From positions 1 to 60,573 of the forward strand of contig NZ_BNJJ01000036.1 in the NCBI RefSeq assembly GCF_016587435.1: a DNA stretch of 60,573 nt. The letters run 5' to 3'. Position 1 is the first letter of the stretch. The number at the start of each line of letters is the position of its first letter. Source of the stretch: Dictyobacter formicarum (GTDB taxonomy: Bacteria; Chloroflexota; Ktedonobacteria; Ktedonobacterales; Ktedonobacteraceae). The notes under the pieces were generated by a model, which made no database searches, was not told the DNA's origin, and worked only from the letters and a program-made list of their open reading frames with translations. Made by a program: the position numbers and the translations under genes. This document shows, piece after piece, positions 1 to 6,936 of this stretch.

Positions 1-265
1 CCCGATTGGAGAGACTGAACCGTACTTGTTGAATGGCAAGGAGCCGCTGACGTGAGACGAACGGCTGATGGACGCGAAGCACGACCCCTGCTGGATCTAA
101 TCGTGCGTTGAGGCTCATAACTCCGCCAAGATCAGTGGCGTGTGATCCAGGAGCGATCTGGGTGACTAGTTGTTGCACGTCGGGGTTGTCCAGTAACGGG
201 CGATCAGGATTTGAAGGATCATCCTTCCACCATTCCAACAGATGTGAATGTTGATATGAGTCCAT
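1..265 (-). CDS. Aminoglycoside phosphotransferase-like kinase, N-terminal part (runs off left edge)
   Basis: An open frame runs leftward from the ATG at 263-265 to the window edge, giving 88 codons. The encoded start (Met-Asp-Ser-Tyr-Gln-His) is nearly identical to the N-terminus of the complete kinase at 37514-38533, so the assignment rests on that copy. An AGG-type ribosome site lies just upstream. The visible part covers the N-terminal lobe only; the HGD catalytic loop would lie outside the window. The NUDIX gene follows upstream on the same strand, as in the second copy. Substrate unknown. Whether this copy is full length cannot be seen. Confidence 0.75.
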   Translation of the reverse strand, partial: MDSYQHSHLLEWWKDDPSNPDRPLLDNPDVQQLVTQIAPGSHATDLGGVMSLNARLDPAGVVLRVHQPFVSRQRLLAIQQVRFSLSNR

Positions 266-370
266 TGAGAGGCCGTCTCCATATGCAGTCAATTTCAAAC
301 TCATCATTATATGCGATATGCAGGTCAAATCAGGCTCTGCATCAGCGGATTCTGTATGTGTCTTGAAATA

Positions 371-838
371 TTAGTTGATATCGCCAACGTAGAGTGGAGC
401 CGATGAGGAAATTCCTTGTCCTTGCTCAAGAAGGAAGGGAATGAGTGTCTGGGGGTAGAAACGGTAGATTGCCAATTGCCCCAGCGGGAGCCATTCAACC
501 CCTTCTTGATCTGCATCGGGAGCCATTCCCTCGAACGTACGCGAGAACTCGTCGATGGTGCAGCGAAAAAGATGACAGACCACGTGAACGTCCCCTTCGA
601 GGTCGGCGTTCTCATGATGTTTTCCAATGTATTCACGCACCCACAGCAATGGGCCAACCACAATGTCACATCCCACTTCTTCGAGGACCTCTCGTTGAAG
701 TGCCTGTACCAAGGTTTCTCCTCCTTCTTGTCCACCTGTTGGGAAACTATACAAGATACCTTTTTCGTCACGTTTTTTCACGACCAAAAGGTTTTCATCT
801 TGAATGATTACAGCCGCAACACTACTTCGTGGATACAT
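371..838 (-). CDS. NUDIX hydrolase (copy 1)
   Basis: A 155-aa protein with a perfect NUDIX box: Gly, five residues, Glu, seven residues, then REVLEEVGC. NUDIX enzymes cleave nucleoside diphosphates linked to another group, using Mg2+ held by the box glutamates; the specific substrate is not predictable here. The start at 838 is chosen because a strong GGAGGAGAAG site precedes it, although the frame stays open a further 23 codons upstream. It lies upstream of the phosphotransferase gene on the same strand, so the two may be co-transcribed. It is nearly identical to the copy at 38639-39106. Confidence 0.9.
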   Translation of the reverse strand: MYPRSSVAAVIIQDENLLVVKKRDEKGILYSFPTGGQEGGETLVQALQREVLEEVGCDIVVGPLLWVREYIGKHHENADLEGDVHVVCHLFRCTIDEFSRTFEGMAPDADQEGVEWLPLGQLAIYRFYPQTLIPFLLEQGQGISSSAPLYVGDIN

Positions 839-924
839 CTTCTTCTCCTCCTCATTTTTGCTTTCCTCTTTATTGAGGACGAATTTTAAGCGGAAGAGTA
901 TCAACAAGTGGTCATCATCGAGAG

Positions 925-947
925 TCTGTAAAATTCGAATTTACAGA
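925..947. promoter_or_regulatory. Palindrome upstream of NUDIX gene (candidate operator)
   Basis: TCTGTAAA and TTTACAGA form perfect 8-bp arms around a 7-nt centre, about 90 bp upstream of the NUDIX start. The same site is conserved in the second copy at 39193-39215. It could be an operator or a weak bidirectional hairpin; no T-tract supports a terminator. Confidence 0.4.
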
Positions 948-1169
948 CAAAGGATAAGCTGAATAACATGAGCCATGATAATAATGCCAGAATAACGAAC
1001 CTATCACATCTTCTGAGATGCACTTAAAATCCCTCCTCACACTCGGCTCTGGCTAGTGGCCTCGCCAGATCAGGCGGACCGCTTGATCTTTCGCGGGCTT
1101 GAGCCGGGCCGAGGATTTGAGCAAGATCGGAGAAGTTTTTTTTCTTGCTTGGTAATATACTCTCTATAT

Positions 1170-1185
1170 GCAACCGAATAGTTGC
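1170..1185. promoter_or_regulatory. Candidate ArsR operator (GCAAC-N6-GTTGC)
   Basis: An inverted repeat GCAAC...GTTGC lies 49 bp upstream of the SRPBCC start, next to a TATACT-like -10 at about 1156-1161. Its position suggests it is the site through which the ArsR repressor encoded two genes on controls its own operon. Inference from position and symmetry only. Confidence 0.45.
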
Positions 1186-1233
1186 CTGTCAAAAAGAAGA
1201 GAAAAGTGGAGTCATTCACAAGGAGGAAACACC

Positions 1234-1695
1234 ATGACGATTCCTGATTGTATTGAACGAATTGAAATGCTGCCTGTCTCGCGCGAACGTGTCTGGGACG
1301 CCATTACGAAGCCGGAACAATTTTCACAATGGTTCGACATAGTAAGGGATATCGATTTTCGTGTGGGGGGCACGATCAACTTCACCTGGGAGAACGAGCT
1401 TTCTCCGTATCCCGCCGTGATTGAAAAGATTGAGCCGCCCCAGTGTTTTGCCTTTCGTTGGGCTTCCTACGCCTTCGGTCATCCCGAACTCAAGCTTCCC
1501 CCAACTGCCACGACGCTGGTGACTTTTACCCTCGAAGAGGTTGCGGAGGGGACGCGCTTGACAGTGGTCGAGTCTGGCTTTGCTTCTCTGCCAGACGCCT
1601 TTCAGGCGCAATCGCACCAGGAGAATGTGGAAGGCTGGCAGAGCGAACTCCCTAAGCTGCGTCTGTACCTTCAGAGCACCATTTCAGCAACCTAG
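1234..1695 (+). CDS. SRPBCC (AHSA1-like) domain protein
   Basis: A 153-aa single-domain START-fold protein. The typical opening is present: PVSRERVWDAITKPEQFSQW, then an FRVGGTINF strand and a late TRLTVVESGF strand. Such proteins bind hydrophobic ligands or act as chaperone-like accessory factors, and in bacteria they are often encoded next to an ArsR repressor. The start at 1234 is chosen over the ATG at 1168 because AGGAGG at 1221-1226 sits at ideal spacing and the longer version would run through the candidate operator. It is first in an operon with the ArsR gene and an SRPBCC-DUF899 fusion. Ligand unknown. Confidence 0.88.
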   Translation: MTIPDCIERIEMLPVSRERVWDAITKPEQFSQWFDIVRDIDFRVGGTINFTWENELSPYPAVIEKIEPPQCFAFRWASYAFGHPELKLPPTATTLVTFTLEEVAEGTRLTVVESGFASLPDAFQAQSHQENVEGWQSELPKLRLYLQSTISAT

Positions 1696-1772
1696 CCGAG
1701 GCGGGCACCCACCGTTGGCGTTTGCTCCTGTGTGGTGTTTTCAGGGTCGCAAACAGGAGAGGGGAACATGCG

Positions 1773-2180
1773 ATGACAGATTCACAGACACGCCTGGTCT
1801 TTGTGGCTCTGGCAGATCCAACGCGCCGTTTGTTGCTCGAACAGCTCTGCCAGGAGGGGTCTGGGACCGCAACGAGCTTTGCTGCACGTTTACCAATCAC
1901 CCGCCAGGCCGTGACCAAGCACCTGACGATTCTGGCTGAGGCTGGCCTCGTGACAGTCCAGGAGGTGGGTCGAGAACGGCGGTATCTGCCACATCCAGAG
2001 GCTTTGCAGTCCGTCACGACCTGGATTGCGACTATCGAAGCACGCTGGGATCAGCGTCTGGCTGCTTTGCGGAGCTATCTGCTCGATGAGCCGCGCACGC
2101 CATCCACCTCGGAAGAAGAGCATGCCACAATGGCACAACATCAGGAAAGGATGAATGAATATGACCCAAACCAGGGATAA
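1773..2180 (+). CDS. ArsR-family transcriptional regulator
   Basis: A 135-aa winged-helix repressor. LADPTRRLLLEQL (helix 1) and ITRQAVTKHLTILAEAGLV (recognition region), followed by the wing with ERRYLPHPEAL, are classic for the ArsR subgroup that accompanies SRPBCC genes. There is no ELCV-type metal-binding cysteine motif, so a non-metal signal is likely. The start at 1773 has an AGGAGAGGGG site. The end overlaps the next gene by 26 bp, which suggests translational coupling. It probably represses its own operon. Confidence 0.9.
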   Translation: MTDSQTRLVFVALADPTRRLLLEQLCQEGSGTATSFAARLPITRQAVTKHLTILAEAGLVTVQEVGRERRYLPHPEALQSVTTWIATIEARWDQRLAALRSYLLDEPRTPSTSEEEHATMAQHQERMNEYDPNQG

Positions 2181-3474
2181 TCAACACTTCACTACGACCT
2201 TTTTGGTAGACCAAACTCCAGAAGAAGTTTTCAATGCCGTCATCAATGTGCGCGGATGGTGGTCACAAGCCATTGAGGGGAGGACTGACCAGCTCGGTGC
2301 TCAGTTTACATACCACTACCAGGATGTTCACCGTTGCGCCTTCAACATCACCGAATTCGTGCCTGGCAAGAAAGTCGTCTGGCACGTGGTGGACAACTCC
2401 TTCAGCTTTGTGAAAGACAAAAACGAGTGGATTGGGACCGATGTGGTCTTTGAAACTGCCAGGAAGGGTGATCAAACGGAAGTTCACTTTACGCATGTTG
2501 GGCTTGTGCCTGCATATGAGTGCTACGACGTGTGCTCGGACGCATGGAGCTCGTACATCACCAAGAGTTTGCGCGACCTCATTACCACGGGCAAAGGGCA
2601 GCCCAACCCTCTCGAAAAAATCGTGAGGAAAGTTCGTCACATGGAGGCGATCATGAAGGATGAGTCGAAGAACGCAGAGTTGCCCGGGGCCGCCGGCCTC
2701 GACACCTCTGCCCTGCCTGCGGTGGTGGATCGGGCCACCTGGCAGGCAGAACTGGACAAGCTGCGAGTTCAGGAAAAGGCGCACACCCGTCAAGGAGATG
2801 CCATCGCGGCGGCTCGACGGCGGCTGCCGATGGTGGAGGTGGACCCCACCATCCAACTTCTCGGCCCGCACGGACCAGTCACGCTGCTGGAGGCCTTCGA
2901 GGGCCGAAGGCTTCTGATCGCCTACTATCACATGTGGCACACTGGTCAACCCGCCGCAGCCCAGTGCGAGGGCTGCACCAAATACAACGGCCAGGTTCGG
3001 GAGCTGTCCTATCTGCATTCCCGCGACGTTACCTACGCTACGTTCTGCCAGGGTCCCTACGAGGAGAGCATCCGTTACCGCGACTTCATGGGCTGGGACG
3101 TGCCGTGGTACTCGGTGCAAGACTCCGCCGACAAGCTGCTGGCCGGGCGCCAGGTCGGCATGTTCTACCTGGTGTGCTACCTGAGGCACGGCGACAGGGT
3201 GTTCGAGACCTATTGGACCAACGGGCGCGGCGTCGAGGTCATGTCCCCTAGCTACGGTCTGTTGGACATGACCGTCTACGGACGGCAGGAGACGTGGGAG
3301 GACTCGCCCGCTGGCTGGCCGCAACGGTGGGGGGAAAACACCAGCGAACCCAATGCCTACCGCACCAATGGACGGCCCATCGCCCAATGGTCTCGGCTGG
3401 CGGCTGGACGCTCCGACGACCTCGGCACTGGCACCACTGCCACCACCCCACACGGCAGCTCAAACCAGCCGTGA
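2155..3474 (+). CDS. SRPBCC-DUF899 fusion protein
   Basis: A 439-aa two-domain protein. Residues about 8-155 are an SRPBCC/AHSA1 fold (TPEEVFNAVINVRGWWSQAI near the start). Residues about 185-415 are a DUF899 thioredoxin-like domain, recognisable by YYHMWHTGQP, a CEGC pair and a WDVPWYS motif. The frame is continuous across the linker. DUF899 proteins are thioredoxin-fold proteins without an established reaction. The DUF899 half is visibly richer in G+C than the SRPBCC half, which suggests the fusion joined DNA of different origin. The ATG at 2161 is an alternative start with better spacing from AAGG at 2147-2150. Confidence 0.85.
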   Translation: MNMTQTRDNQHFTTTFLVDQTPEEVFNAVINVRGWWSQAIEGRTDQLGAQFTYHYQDVHRCAFNITEFVPGKKVVWHVVDNSFSFVKDKNEWIGTDVVFETARKGDQTEVHFTHVGLVPAYECYDVCSDAWSSYITKSLRDLITTGKGQPNPLEKIVRKVRHMEAIMKDESKNAELPGAAGLDTSALPAVVDRATWQAELDKLRVQEKAHTRQGDAIAAARRRLPMVEVDPTIQLLGPHGPVTLLEAFEGRRLLIAYYHMWHTGQPAAAQCEGCTKYNGQVRELSYLHSRDVTYATFCQGPYEESIRYRDFMGWDVPWYSVQDSADKLLAGRQVGMFYLVCYLRHGDRVFETYWTNGRGVEVMSPSYGLLDMTVYGRQETWEDSPAGWPQRWGENTSEPNAYRTNGRPIAQWSRLAAGRSDDLGTGTTATTPHGSSNQP

Positions 3475-3643
3475 CCTCTCGATCAGCACCGACACGGTGG
3501 TGGCGTGCAGTGCGGTGGCCAGTTCCCTCTCTCCATTCGAAGCAGAAAGGAGGCCAACTCCGTGAACCGGTCAGGGGAGGCACTGAACCCGAGCTAGCCT
3601 CCGGCCTTAAACGAGGCTGGCCGTGATCAAAGGGGAACAGTTC

Positions 3644-4423
3644 ATGAAGAATAGGTGTACGATGCATATGCAGTTAGAACGAGAGCATGTTCTTTTTCTC
3701 GCGCCGCTGCTGATCCTGGCCGCGGTGTCGTGGGCGCTGTTGATCTGGCAGGCCGGTATGATGAATGGTATGGGGCTCACCATGGGCATGGGAATCAGGG
3801 TGTTCCTGGCAATCTGGGTGGTCATGATGGTCGCGATGATGTTTCCCGCAATAGCCCCGATGAACCTGACTTTCGCGCGTGTTCAGCGTGAGAGGGGAAG
3901 CTTCGGGCTTGCCTTTGTCCCAGCCTGGATCTTCGTTGGCGCATATCTGCTGATCTGGACGCTCTTCGGGGTACTGGCTTACTTCGGCGCGAACGCCGCC
4001 TCGGAGCTGGCTCGAACCGTTCCCTGGCTCCTGATGAATGCGCCCCGGATCGGCGGCGGCATCCTCGTGCTGGCTGGGATCTACCAGTTCACGCCCCTCA
4101 AACGCGTCTGTCTGGCGAAATGCTGCATGTGCCAGCAGTCCCTTCTTGAGGGATGGCGGGACGGTCGCCTCGGCGCCTTTCGCATGGGCCTTTCGCATGG
4201 CCTCTCTTGCCTGGGAGCGAACTGGTTGCTCTGTGTGCTGCTCTTTCCTGTGGGCCTCATGAATATCGCCGCAATGGCCGTGCTTACCGCGCTGATCTTC
4301 GTGGAAAAGGTTTTTCCACAAGCAGAGCGCATTGCCTGGATAGCGGGCCTGGCCCTGACCCTCTACGGCACGCTTGTGATCGTCGTGCCTGCTGCGCTCC
4401 CAACTTGGGGCACAGGCATGTAA
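3644..4423 (+). CDS. DUF2182 integral membrane protein
   Basis: A 259-aa polytopic membrane protein. It has about six to seven hydrophobic segments, an early Met/Gly-rich stretch (MMNGMGLTMGMG, then VVMMVAMMFPAIAPM) and Cys-containing motifs (CLAKCCMC and GLSCLGANWLLC). This is the DUF2182 family, thought to be metal-binding membrane proteins; in other genomes a DUF1326 gene is often adjacent, but none is here. The ATG at 3644 is preferred to the GTG at 3623 because AGGGGA lies at suitable spacing. It stands alone, 169 bp after the DUF899 fusion on the same strand. Confidence 0.85.
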   Translation: MKNRCTMHMQLEREHVLFLAPLLILAAVSWALLIWQAGMMNGMGLTMGMGIRVFLAIWVVMMVAMMFPAIAPMNLTFARVQRERGSFGLAFVPAWIFVGAYLLIWTLFGVLAYFGANAASELARTVPWLLMNAPRIGGGILVLAGIYQFTPLKRVCLAKCCMCQQSLLEGWRDGRLGAFRMGLSHGLSCLGANWLLCVLLFPVGLMNIAAMAVLTALIFVEKVFPQAERIAWIAGLALTLYGTLVIVVPAALPTWGTGM

Positions 4424-4849
4424 CGGGGAGGCTCACAGACAACTGGGGGAGCGGGACGAGCCAAGTGACCAGTTGGCACTCGTGTTGGCGTGACGCAGAT
4501 GGGAGTGCTGCTCTCGCGATGTTCCTTTCACGCAAGTGCCGACATCTGTCCCAAAACTAATGGGGGGTTCTCATTGACACGAGAGCCGAAAGGCATGACA
4601 CAGAGTGGCTTCAATGTTCTCTTTTTCGATGGGCAATGACTTTCATCGTGCCAATTTCGTTGGTGGGCCTCATATGCCTGATTGAGCGACAAGTGCATGC
4701 TGCTTCTTTTCCTGGAAACTTCCTCCTCGACCGGCTTCACCTGCCAAAAGCCTGATCGAGGAGGAAGCTCCTCTGCTTCAAACGTGAGGAGGTGACATGT
4801 CGATTCTCTTTGTGTCGCAGCAAACCAAGGTTTTTGATACATCTCATCT
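4424..4849. other. Intergenic stretch with a long imperfect hairpin
   Basis: No convincing gene. At 4719-4767 the sequence CTTCCTCCTCGA plus GGCTT pairs with its complement after a short loop, giving about 17 paired bases with a small internal mismatch. There is no T-tract, so it is not an obvious terminator. It sits between the DUF2182 gene and the PP2C remnant. Confidence 0.5.
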
Positions 4850-5296
4850 ACAGAAAGATAATACGCTATTATATCTGCTAACTGATACTTTTCTTTTCTC
4901 AGTCTTGTTTTTGAACAGGGACAACTTATTCCTGCTGACCTCTATACGTTATCCAAAGCATACTATGTTCATCATGCATGTTTCCATCAATCTTCTGTTG
5001 ATGCTAGTATTTCTGTATATCTTATGCGATATGGTGATACGCTCCTTTTCTGTTCATACGGCCTGTGGAATATCGCTCGTGATCCCATCATTGAAGATAT
5101 TCTCAATCTTTATACACCTGATGATCCTGCATCTGCGGCTGATGTGCTGCTTCAGAAGGCATCGGATGCTGGTGGGCCAAATAATATGAGTGCGATAGTC
5201 GTCTCGATGTTACAATCACAAAGCCCGGAGCAAAGTTCTGGCTTGCATGCTGTAGCTATTCCAGCTGGCCTTCATATTCCCCTACGTGATGCGTAA
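4850..5296 (+). pseudogene. PP2C-type protein phosphatase remnant (copy 1, C-terminal part)
   Basis: From about 5024 the translation (YGDTLLFCSYGLWN, then DPIIEDILNLYTPDDP and GGPNNMS) closely matches the C-terminal half of the PP2C gene at 47827-48725. Reading the same frame further upstream from about 4914 recovers more of the match (FEQGQLIPADLYT), but divergence and a frameshift near 4900 break the rest. The N-terminal half with the DG metal-binding motifs is absent. Function as a phosphatase is lost. Confidence 0.8.
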
Positions 5297-5460
5297 CGAG
5301 ACAGACCTTGTAGCAAGCAGAAGTCAAATTATGCCTTTATTCGGCCTACACATCTTCCCAATGGTCTCTGTGCAGTGACACGACACTCCTCATACACATT
5401 TGAGTACATGAGTACCCTGAATCAGCAGAACATGACTATTTCGAGCCACGGAGGGCACCG

Positions 5461-5751
5461 ATGACATACTTTCACCATCGTAAGTTACCAGACTTATTCT
5501 ACTTTATTAGCAGGGCGTCTTCTACCTGACGAAATTGGCTTTCAATCTGATCGGCTTCAAATTTGGTACAATCACACCACTGAAGCATGGGTTGATCCTT
5601 TACCTCATGCACATCGAGAGAGCGACGAATGCTTCATCATTTTACAGGGAAGCGTGATTGTTGAAGTAGAAGGAGAACGATTCACCATTGGTCCTCGCGA
5701 GTTTTGTTGTTTCCCCATTGGGATATATCACCAGATTGTTGAAGTTCATCC
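5461..5751 (+). pseudogene. Cupin gene remnant (copy 1), frameshifted and 3' truncated
   Basis: The sequence from the GGAGGGCACCG ribosome site and ATG at 5461 matches the intact cupin gene at 48808-49167. One extra T at about 5494 shifts the frame after eight codons. Similarity stops at 5751, six bases before the stop codon of the converging kinase gene, so the last 23 or so codons are missing. The central beta-barrel sequence (HAHRESDECF) is still recognisable in the shifted frame. Confidence 0.88.
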
Positions 5752-5756
5752 TGGTT

Positions 5757-6815
5757 TTATTCAATTTTTGACATCTCAAAAGGGAGCGAGCGTAATTCCT
5801 TGAAGTGAGCATCAAAATAGGCATCACTGCCAAACCATTGAAAGCCGTAGAGAGGTCCTTTTTCTAGATTTACGGCCATGAAATACACCAGCAACAGCAT
5901 ATGCATCGTCGGGATGAACGCTAAGGTCTCCTCTGTCACTTGTCGCTTTTCTCGATAGCCCTCAAGAAACGAGAGCCACACTTGTTGCCTCTCCTCATCA
6001 GTCCTGTCCTGACCCATAGCGCTGCCATAAGCGCCCGCCAGATCAAACACTCGCCATCCTGGTCCGCACAGATCGAAATCGAACCAGGTGACACGATCAC
6101 CCGCAAGGGTAGCATTCGCACTAAAGGCATCTCCATGAATTGGTCCCCAATCCAGATGATTGCCTATGGGATCAGCAAAGCACATGCGGATCTCATTGGC
6201 AATATCGAGAAGATAATCCCAGTCATCAATGCGCTGTTTGAGGAACGGCTGAAGTTGCGCAAGAGATCGATCAAGAAGATATCTTAGATCAAGAGCAGGG
6301 CGCTCATGGGTGCTATCAAAAGTATCCGCTGCAGTATGAAGCATGGCCAGGCTTTGTCCAAAGTAAATGCTCTGCTCTGCATTTCCCAGCGGAAAGGGCT
6401 CAGGGACACGGCCGGGAGCTGCGGTAAAAAGCACGACGTACCGCCTTCCTTCAGGAACCGAGATCGGCGTGATCAATAGACCATCGGGACGTGCAATGGG
6501 AAGAGAGACGGAGACACCCAACTGCGCAAGATGGAGCAAAAGGTCAAGTTCATACTGAATGGCTGAGAGTGTATGCCGATCAACTCCGTAGATACGCACC
6601 ATATAGATGCTATTTGTGGTTGTCGTAATGCGATAGGTATCATTCCATCCCATACGAATGAGGGTGCACCCTGCAGCTTCAAGAAAGGGATAGACGGTTC
6701 TTACCAGCGAAAGGACTCCCTGTGCCGCTAGAGTCGAGTGAGTCACAGGCAGGGAAAACGCTTTTTCTGTTATATCAAAAGGGAGAGGCGAGAACGCGTT
6801 CTCTGGCATGGGCAT
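5757..6815 (-). CDS. Aminoglycoside phosphotransferase-family kinase
   Basis: A 352-aa kinase-fold protein of the APH/choline kinase family. The catalytic loop GPIHGDAFSANATL and the metal-binding WFDFDLCGPG are both intact, and an N-lobe strand with MVRIYG provides the ATP-site region. The family phosphorylates small hydroxylated molecules, including antibiotics, sugars and homoserine; the substrate cannot be told. The start at 6815 has AAGGAGAT at ideal spacing and is preferred to the upstream in-frame ATG at 6851. Its 3' end abuts the truncated cupin, so it marks a rearrangement boundary. Confidence 0.85.
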   Translation of the reverse strand: MPMPENAFSPLPFDITEKAFSLPVTHSTLAAQGVLSLVRTVYPFLEAAGCTLIRMGWNDTYRITTTTNSIYMVRIYGVDRHTLSAIQYELDLLLHLAQLGVSVSLPIARPDGLLITPISVPEGRRYVVLFTAAPGRVPEPFPLGNAEQSIYFGQSLAMLHTAADTFDSTHERPALDLRYLLDRSLAQLQPFLKQRIDDWDYLLDIANEIRMCFADPIGNHLDWGPIHGDAFSANATLAGDRVTWFDFDLCGPGWRVFDLAGAYGSAMGQDRTDEERQQVWLSFLEGYREKRQVTEETLAFIPTMHMLLLVYFMAVNLEKGPLYGFQWFGSDAYFDAHFKELRSLPFEMSKIE

Positions 6816-6936
6816 AAAGATCTCCTTCAGGTAAGAACCAGACCAATACACTGGCGTAACTTACAGGCTGCGTTGCTTTACCCCAAATAGTGGTCGCACT
6901 GCAGCCTTCCCTTTCCTCCAACGCTTCTTTCTGGAC

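Larger units (their letters stand above)
1..1037. repeat. Long direct repeat, copy 1 (kinase N-terminus + NUDIX + upstream region)
   Basis: This segment matches 38269-39305 in the same orientation at a constant offset of 38268. I count roughly two dozen substitutions over about 1037 bp and no indels. Similarity ends abruptly just after position 1030. The repeat may extend left of the window. Confidence 0.95.

Noticed and set aside
1068..1088. Imperfect palindrome GATCAGGCGG/CCGCTTGATC upstream of the SRPBCC operon
   Set aside because: One mismatch and almost no loop; too far from the promoter to call an operator with confidence.
2263..3453. Long minus-strand open frame opposite the SRPBCC-DUF899 gene
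   Set aside because: Low-complexity, His/Pro/Val-rich translation with no domain; it is the antisense shadow of a G+C-rich real gene.
4797..5189. 130-codon frame with hydrophobic translation
   Set aside because: It is an out-of-frame reading of the PP2C remnant.
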